DNA of 64,000 bases, taken from Sabethes cyaneus. Taxonomy: Eukaryota; Arthropoda; Insecta; Diptera; Culicidae. This document shows positions 57,201 through 64,000 of the stretch, piece after piece. Location of the stretch: contig NC_071354.1 of NCBI RefSeq assembly GCF_943734655.1, forward strand, positions 177,850,411-177,914,410. Direction: 5' to 3'. Under the pieces are notes generated by a model that had not been told where the DNA came from, made no database searches, and worked only from the letters and a program-made list of their open reading frames with translations. How positions within the stretch are numbered: position 1 is the first letter of the stretch; every line of letters starts with the position of its first letter. The translations under genes and the position numbers were made by a program.

Positions 57201-57930
57201 AATTGTCTTCACAAAATTCTCGTATATAGGTGGCTCTACAACTTGACCATCGCTCTTTTTCGTAATGGAGTCTCAAAGCCTCATGAACCTGGTAATCTGA
57301 TGATTCCTGAGACCAGAGGCGCCAAATTTGTGGTTCCATAAGAGAGTCCCCCTAACGTGAAAAATCCTCGCGGTGGATTTCCAAAATCGTCGGATATTGA
57401 TAGACCGGCAGTTTCAGGGAGCGACCGTATCCCATACCCATAAGTAAACCAGGCAATTCCAGCCAGATTCGGGGCAATAGCGAATCACAGCAGATCAAAT
57501 AAGTTATTCCGGCTTATTACACGTGATAGTGATGTTCGGATCATTGCGAAGATGCCACTCATATCCAGAGCTGACCAGTTACAAAAGCAGCTGCGCGTGT
57601 CAAGCACAGTACTTCACATCAACCGCTTCAACTCTAAGGCGCTGTCGTTAGTGTGGCATCCTGGTATTTATAGCATATTATAGCATTTGTCTTGAATGGG
57701 TAAGGTGTGTTAATGACCCATTATTTGGGTAGTTGCCGGTAGCGTGTAACTGGCACAGAGAGAGTGCCGGTTGACAGCTTCCCGCGTAAATGGGATGACT
57801 GGGTCAGTTGGTGTAAGTTGGTGAACCGCAGGATATCACAGTTAGCTGAAATTGAAGCGCAAACGATCACCATATCTTAAAGTACTCTGAGGCGTGATCC
57901 ATAATAGTACCCTACCAAGGCGAATTCAAG
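57201..57930. other. spacer, probable old LINE sequence
   Basis: No gene. Short RT-like stretches cannot be placed with confidence. Confidence 0.3.
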
Positions 57931-57934
57931 GTGT

Positions 57935-58170
57935 CTATACTTCTAGTATTTGTTGATTTCGAAAAAGCGTATTCGATCGACTCAACTACGAACACGAATA
58001 AAATATATTTGAGTCGTACCTATGAATATATCTGGGGTGCACAAATCGAGGCTCAATAAGAGGCATTTCCGTGCAAAGTGTAGTACTTCGCCATCTCTTT
58101 GGATGCTACAAGGTTACTGCTGGAATGAAATATGGCGGTTTAATGATTTCTCCGACCGCCCCAAGGTAGC
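57935..58170 (+). pseudogene. LINE RT fragment
   Basis: LLVFVDFEKAYS-like text at about 57945-57985 corresponds to RT motif A (F-x-D-F-x-K-A-F-D), followed by degraded sequence up to the MITE at 58176. The clade cannot be decided. Confidence 0.35.
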
Positions 58171-58175
58171 GAGTA

Positions 58176-58330
58176 CAGCGACTATAGATTACAGAGACGC
58201 CGAGCACTCAAAAACTGCTAAATTTTGAACGAACGCGACGAGTTTCATTTATTCGTGATGGTACTCTCCGTTTTGTTCAAAATTTAGCGTATTTTGAGTG
58301 TCTCGGCGCCTCTGTAATCTATAGTCTCTG
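58176..58330. mobile_element. TA-type hairpin MITE, CAGAGACT family, copy 2
   Basis: 155 bp, TA flanked (58174-58175, 58331-58332). CAGCGACTATAGATTACAGA pairs with TCTGTAATCTATAGTCTCTG. Same interior as 31347-31503, including CATTTATT(C/T)(G/A)TGATGGTACTC. Confidence 0.75.
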
Positions 58331-58332
58331 TA

Positions 58333-60976
58333 GGAAACAGGTCTCGAAGACAACGTCGCAGAGAAATGACCAAGCCGATGGGAGTTAACTTCGGAACTGC
58401 AGCGTCGATGTCACCAGCGACCGTTGGAAATAGAGATTCGGGGAGGACGTAGCTGGTGCTTGTGGATCATCCTTGTTTGAGAAAATGACCAAACAAAGAC
58501 ATGCAGATCCAGAGGCTTATAGTGAAGTAGCTTGACCAACAATATTCTGACTGATGATGCAAATCTTAGTTGATAATTGAGCCAAAATCGTACAGTAGAA
58601 TCATTAACCATCAACTTAATTATCTTGTACTGGAACAGTGATAGTAAATGTATGGTATTAAGGTGAAATTAGTCGTCATCGATTCTGCCAATTTCAAAAC
58701 CCGTTTTTTTTGTGTGAAACAAAAATTCTGTTCATGAAAATACATGCGCTGTGTTCAGATTGGCAAGAAGAATGCAGTATTTACATTTTTATAAACAGAA
58801 TCCCGCTTTTGGGCTCCAAAATTGCTTCCGAATTTGGGCTCTGCAACGATAAGTTAATGACTGCTAATCTCCCGTTAAATGCAATAACAATGATCGGAAG
58901 AGATGGAAATAATTTATTATTAATTTTTCTGGCGTTGTTTCTGAAAATGTAGTACATTTTGTATAGAGTTTAATTGAACTTAAATTTAAACAAAAACAGT
59001 CAATTATCCTCCAAAATACTGGTTATCTGGCTTATTCAGCGGCGATATGGATTAGTCAGCATTTTTTACTTACTTCAAACCACTTTTAATTTGCCAATTT
59101 CTGACAGCTTTCTAACTTTCTTCTCCCATGACTTGATGTAACTTTAACACAACATGTTTCCTATGTTATGGCATTGCATTGAAGAAGCAAACACGAAATA
59201 TATGGGACGATAATATTTTTGTTTTTGGTTGAACGTAATTAGCAGTCTTGGCACGCCCTCGAACGTCAAAACCATTAATTAAAATATTGTGCGTGGAAAC
59301 ATACATGGCGGTATATTAAACTTACCATCCATGTTTCTTATGATGCTTCCATCATTGAATAACATTGCTGGAGGAATTAACGCGGGATTAGTAACTTTCA
59401 GAAATAAATATTTGAGCTGTAAATCACCCGTAGTTAAGTTCAAATGATATTGTCCAGTCTAATTTCGAACTAAAGTGTAATCTGTTCTACTAGATTACTT
59501 CAAATTATTCATCTGGTTATTAACCGAAACCAAGTTTCTTTTCGTGATTCCAAGAATCACAGAATCAAACAGAAGTTAAAACAAAAATGTATTTCCCGTA
59601 GCCAAAAGGGGCCAGTTCATTTTCAACAATTGTTATTCATCCCTTTGATTGCTGTATTTTACGCTAACTGAGCAAGATACTCAACAAGTGCTGCAGTTTG
59701 CAGCAGTACATAACTATCCCAGCAATCTGGAGGGTATTTTTTCCTTGAATATATGAAAGCTCGTTACGAAGAATTTCGCTTACTTGTTCTTTCTCACCAG
59801 CGCAGCGCCGCGGATCCTTAATGAACGTTGAAATGTGCTGAATTATTGAGTGTGTTTTTTGTTGGAGCAAAATCTTTCCGGTATCGCCTCCTTCCTTTTC
59901 ACAGAAACTTTTCCGCAGTCAGTGGGGCTATGACCTATCCTTGATTTACTATTTCTGGATATTTTGGGGTTCGAACGAAATAAATCATCCATTCATCGTC
60001 TGGTCGTGAAGTTTAAGAACCTGATTAGCAATTGACTAACTTGCGTTGGTTTCGTGCATATTTTCGCAACTTTTCGTTGTTTACCAATCAAATTAAACTG
60101 CCGTCTATTTTTTGTTACACGACTGGCTTTCAGTTCTGGCGTAATTTATGTGAGGTTTTCTTTGATCATCGGAATCGGCAAATGCCTCCGTGCACTGACC
60201 TGTACCTACAACAAAAAAATTCGTCCTGTTATTTCTGAGTCGAAAAACTCGACTTTTTACGCCTGCCGTTTGATGTCGCACGCAGCTTTCTTTCGCCCAT
60301 GAATGAAATTTTTATTGCGCAGCGGTTCCGGTTACAAAAAAGGAAGAAGGAGGATCGAATTTATCAGTTCAAAAGCGAATCAGATAAATTGTCATTTTAT
60401 GTGATTATGTTCTGTATTATTCTTCATTGCGGCGGTGTGCTCCACTTCGCGGCTCCAAAGGCAGGCGCTTCGGTTTCACAAAGGTGGCTCGTAAATTGTG
60501 GTTCGTGGTTCCCTAGCGATTTTTCGCTTTCGTTCTTCATTTTTACCCGAGGCCCCGAGGAAACGTTTTATCGTTTTATGCTGTGAAGTGGAAGAATTTG
60601 GCAGCACTTTTGTTGGAAGAAGGAAGAATGACGTTCGGCTGATATTAAGCTTTGTGCTATGAATTTAAACGAGAGAGACTATCCTACCAGGCCGATGAGC
60701 AGGAATTAATTTTGACAGGCATTGTGGATTTATGTCCTAAACAGAACGGTTCCAGATAGTGTGTTCGGAGGATCTGAATATTGATATTAATGGTTGTTTT
60801 TTTGTGTGTGCTGCTTTTTGAGTAATGGCGTAAAAAGTGTCTTCACTTTTTAAGTGTTTCGCTTTCATCTGAGCCTGGAAAATGAATTTGAACTAGATGA
60901 TTTCTTACTTGGTACTAATAGCACGTTCGCTTTGAATACGAGTAATATAGATGGGATATGTACGATAGCTGCTCGT
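58333..60976. other. AT-rich intergenic sequence
   Basis: No supported gene. A minus-strand frame at 59664-59870 (ISTFIKDPRRCAGEKEQVSE, then ILRNELSYIQGKNTLQ) looks more protein-like than most and is listed as a finding. Confidence 0.4.
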
Positions 60977-61045
60977 ACTAACCAGCAAATCTTGACAAAA
61001 AAAAACAAATATTTGTTTTTTTTTTGTCAAGATTTGCTGGTTAGT
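60977..61045. repeat. near-perfect 69-bp palindrome
   Basis: ACTAACCAGCAAATCTTGAC, an A-run and CAAAT are followed immediately by ATTTG, a T-run and GTCAAGATTTGCTGGTTAGT. The only difference is one extra T in the T-run, and there is no loop. Confidence 0.85.
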
Positions 61046-62129
61046 CGATTCCAAAGCAATGTATGTCCACGGTCCGGTATCAACCATTATTGCTGTCGTT
61101 TCCATGATCATTGTCTCCAGCGACACAACGTCTAGTTTCCGTTCCTTGGTGAACGTTTGAACAGAGCGCACCAACCGCTTCCATACTCCACCTATATGGA
61201 GTCCACAGAGTGTTGAGCGAATCTTACCTAAGTGAGGTTGTTATATTTGCTTCTGCATCAAATTGTTGGTATTATAAAAATTGTCCTGCTATTACTGAAG
61301 AGTGAAGAGTTCAACCGGCGACCATATCTAATACTATAGGCGTCTTATTCTGTCTGTAATGAAAACCAGGTCTAATACAGGACGTCATGTTTTGATAGGA
61401 AAAATTGCAGCTCGCTCCCTAAAAGCTTTACATAAAGCTGTAACTAATTCACGTGCACCGAAACCACAGCTGGTGTAAGCACCTTACGAACACTCTCTTG
61501 TTGTTCTCGATCAGACGATTCTAACAAAAATATTACGGAATTAAAGCTCAAGCTGATATTCCTATTAAACAATGTTATTAATGTGATGTGAAAAACTTGC
61601 GACACAAAATGTTCTATTAAGATTCTATCTCGTTCTGTTAGTTATAACACATTTCGTTACAATTTGGTTATACATCAGGACAGAATGCTGATTTTTGTAA
61701 CTCATCTTGATATAAACTTAATCAAATTATATGTTTTCCTTGACCTGATATAAAGTTGTAAACTAAAGGTTACCGTAACAAATAAACAAACAAATTACAA
61801 ATCATAATTTGATATATTTGTAATATGCCTAGAGAAAATGTTGTTACAATTTTTGTTGTTTTAACTACTAACGAGACCAAGTTTATAACAAAATACATAG
61901 GAGATTTTGTTATAAAATACTTGTTATTTAAAACTCATCCTGTTATAAATTTGATACTTGTACAACGATGTACAGATGTCAGTGCTCTGGTTAAAACCCC
62001 AGCACCACAGTTGACAGAGCCAAATCGGTATATAAATGTAAATGAAAACTCACACAAATGATGCCAGAAGTTGAGACAAGCATATTGTTATAAAGTTATA
62101 GGATTGAATCGATATTTTTATCTTAAGGC
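61046..62129. other. AT-rich intergenic sequence
   Basis: No gene or defined repeat recognised. Confidence 0.4.
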
Positions 62130-63290
62130 TTGTTCACGATAAAATTTGGACACCCCTGAACACACTGCTTCGGAATCACATTATCAATGAGTGAAATATT
62201 TGGCGGAGCAATAGACGTATGTCTGTTCTTTCTGAAAATATAAGACTTGTTTATATTACAAGCGCTAATGGTGTAAAATGGCGTCGAAAGAAGAGCAGGT
62301 GCGAAAAGCAATTGTGTGCGGTTGCAATGAAAATCCGCATCTCTCGTTAAGAAAACTTTCCAAAAAGCTTGGATTGCCTCCAAGCACTGTTCACAGTGTT
62401 TTAAAATCGTTCGATACTCGCTTGACAACAGCTAGGAAGAAGGGGAAAGGGAACAAAAACGGATCTGGGGAACCACCACAAGGATGCGAAGGTAAAACAA
62501 ATATTACGGAGGAGACCAGATCTTTCTGTACGTACCACTGCTCGTAAAATAAAAATGTCGCCAACATTCGTGCACACTTCTAAGCAACGACAAGGCCTGA
62601 AGTCTTTCAAGGTGAGGACTGTGCCAAACCGTAATGATAAGCAAAATACGACGGCCAAAACACGCGTAAGCTTTTTCACGAATATTTAACGAAGTTTCCT
62701 TGCGTTTTAATGGACGATGAAACGTATGTCCTAGAAGACTCTATACAGCTTCCTGGTATGCCTTTTTACACTGCCATTAAATGGAATGGCGTTGCAGAGC
62801 ATTTTAGGACAAAGAAGAAAGCCAAGTTTTCCAAAAAATATTTAGTATGGCAGGCCATATGCAGCTGTGGTCGAGCAAGCAAAAGTTACATCACTACGGG
62901 AACGGTTAACAAGGAAATATACCGTGAAGAATGCCTGCAGAAACGATTGTTACCGTTCCTACGCAGGCATGATGTAGCCTCGCTGATTCGGCATTCTGTC
63001 ACTACGCCTAAGATGTGTTGGAATGGTATGATGCTAATGGAATCCATATTGTGCCGAAGGAGGCGAATCCACATAACTGTCCAGAGTTACGCCCCATCGA
63101 GCGGTATTTCGCTTTTGTGAAGAGAGAGCTGTCCCAGTACAAACAACAAGCAACAAGGAGTCGTCCACGTAACGGTAGTCAGCAAGTGTTTCGACCGCTC
63201 TCGGACATTCGTCTTCGAACTCCTGTGGGTTCAAGTTTTTTAGGTATAGTTACTGAGCGGAACTTGGTGAACCAGTAGTTTTAAATTTTG
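62130..63290 (+). pseudogene. ITmD37E-type mariner-like transposon, dead
   Basis: A terminal sequence TTGTTCACGATAAAATTTGG (62131 on) precedes ATG 62278. The N-terminus (EEQVRKAIVCGCNENPHLSL, then RKLSKKLGLPPSTVHSVLK) is a helix-turn-helix DNA-binding domain. After a frameshift with several stops (62500-62690) the catalytic domain begins VLMDDETYVLEDS (first Asp). YLVWQAICSCGRASKSYITT and EECLQKRLLPFLRR follow, then a frameshift around the second Asp. The frame at about 63015 reads LEWYDANGIHIVPKEANPHN and CPELRPIERYFAFVKRELSQ with the catalytic Glu. The CPELRPIE box is typical of mosquito ITmD37E elements. No matching right end is visible near 63290, where another LINE begins. Confidence 0.75.
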
Positions 63291-63540
63291 GGTTGTTGTG
63301 CTCTCCGAAGTGTTGAAGAAAATTTGAGGTCGTCAGCGTATAGTAGCTTTGGAGATATTAATTTTTCACAAAGATCGTTAATGGAAAGAACGAGTAGCAA
63401 CGGTTACACGCGACTGCCTTGGGGAACACCAGACTGAATCTGGAACGAAGTACAGCATGCCTCGTCAACTTTCACCGTTGAGCTACTTCACTGTGATATA
63501 CGACAGAATCCATTGCGTCAGCCATTCAGTAGACCAGTTG
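63291..63540 (-). pseudogene. Jockey-like LINE RT fragment
   Basis: The minus strand reads SGVPQGSRV(stop)PLLLVLSINDL, then LISPKLLYADDLKIFFNTS: RT motifs B and C with the YADD catalytic box. It abuts the mariner remnant, so one or both were truncated at the junction. Confidence 0.6.
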
Positions 63541-63668
63541 TTCTAAATCAGTAAGTTGCTTATTTTGCTTAGGTAAAAATGTTGAAATATCTTGAACGTT
63601 GTGGTTCCAAGCAGCAGTTTAAATTTTAATACGTTCCTCTAGTGGTTTTTATCATCAATTTCATAAAA

Positions 63669-64000
63669 TCTATATATATAAAAATGAAATGCTGTTCGTG
63701 TGTCCGGTATAGACTCGCGAACCGCTCGACGGATTTTGATGAAACTTGGCATACACATTGCGTTTGATGTGAGGAATGTTGTTAGCATGGTTTTAGACCC
63801 CTCCCCTTTCAAGAAGGGGGGGCTCCCATACAAATGGAACACAAATTTCTTTATAACTCGGGAACTAATCAAGCAAATGAAACCAAATTTGACATGTGAA
63901 GGTTTTTGGAGGTAGAATTTTTTTCTATGGTAGATTGAGAACCCTCCTTCCTTTAAGAGGGGGGGCTCCCATACAAATAAAACCAAAATTTCCTCATAAC
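63669..64000 (+). mobile_element. Helitron-like element, 5' end, cut by the window edge
   Basis: It starts ATC TATATATATAAAAATGAA at 63669 (TC terminus preceded by A). A leader of about 110 bp follows with ACCGCTCGACGGATTTTGAT, then tandem units with CCCCTCCC...GGGGGGG(C) TCCCATACAAATG as in the other copies. It continues beyond 64000. Confidence 0.55.

Noticed and set aside
1..64000. Endogenous viral sequence
   Set aside because: No capsid, polymerase or glycoprotein-like frame was recognised; all RT-like frames belong to non-LTR elements.

Overview
The window looks like part of a mosquito chromosome, most likely a culicine such as Aedes. The evidence is spliced animal genes with GT..AG introns, large AT-rich intergenic spaces, and many decayed insect-type non-LTR retrotransposons (RTE-like, R1-like, Jockey-like), mosquito-type mariner DNA and short inverted-repeat elements. 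The species call is inference. No rRNA, tRNA gene, CRISPR array or bacterial operon is visible.

Two conserved host genes are well supported and sit head to head in the middle. The NCOA5/Neosin orthologue (22218-23673, minus, two exons, 465 residues) has an RRM followed by the NCOA5 anticodon-binding-like domain. DMAP1 (27536-29084, plus, two exons, 431 residues) is a subunit of the Tip60/NuA4 chromatin complex. A third likely gene at 39249-39578 (plus) has its own TATA-box promoter. It encodes a small secreted protein ending in a dibasic site, a short peptide and a terminal glycine, like an amidated-peptide precursor. Weaker candidate first coding exons lie at 9683-9852 (minus), 37625-37803 (minus) and 1382-1483 (plus).

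The rest is mostly a layered transposon landscape. Regions in order: 2202-3718 Helitron-like DNA; 4541-6499 an R1-like LINE (minus) broken by a 5'-truncated Jockey-like LINE; 7060-7460, 11890-13330 and 13620-14150 RTE-like fragments; 15050-19240 an RTE-like LINE (minus) split by a 2.07-kb TA-flanked element; 24434-27300 a stack of nested inverted-repeat elements between the two host genes; 29340-31760 RTE-like remnants hit by a Tc1 fragment, a hAT-type MITE and a TA MITE; 32260-36530 a nearly full-length but dead R1-like LINE; 39670-41099 a second Helitron-like copy; 42060-45293 an almost complete RTE-like LINE; 46730-48780 two heptamer satellites; 53041-57030 Jockey-like and RTE-like remnants carrying a 1.77-kb hAT-type element; 62130-63290 a dead ITmD37E-type mariner; and 63669 to the end a third Helitron-like copy.

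Many insertions can be read precisely because target-site duplications survive: 8-bp duplications for four hAT-type elements, a 10-bp duplication for one long-TIR element, and TA for a large group. No intact transposase or reverse transcriptase was found, so the elements look immobile unless helped in trans. I saw no multi-gene system; the most original signals are the putative peptide precursor and several short-TIR element families.
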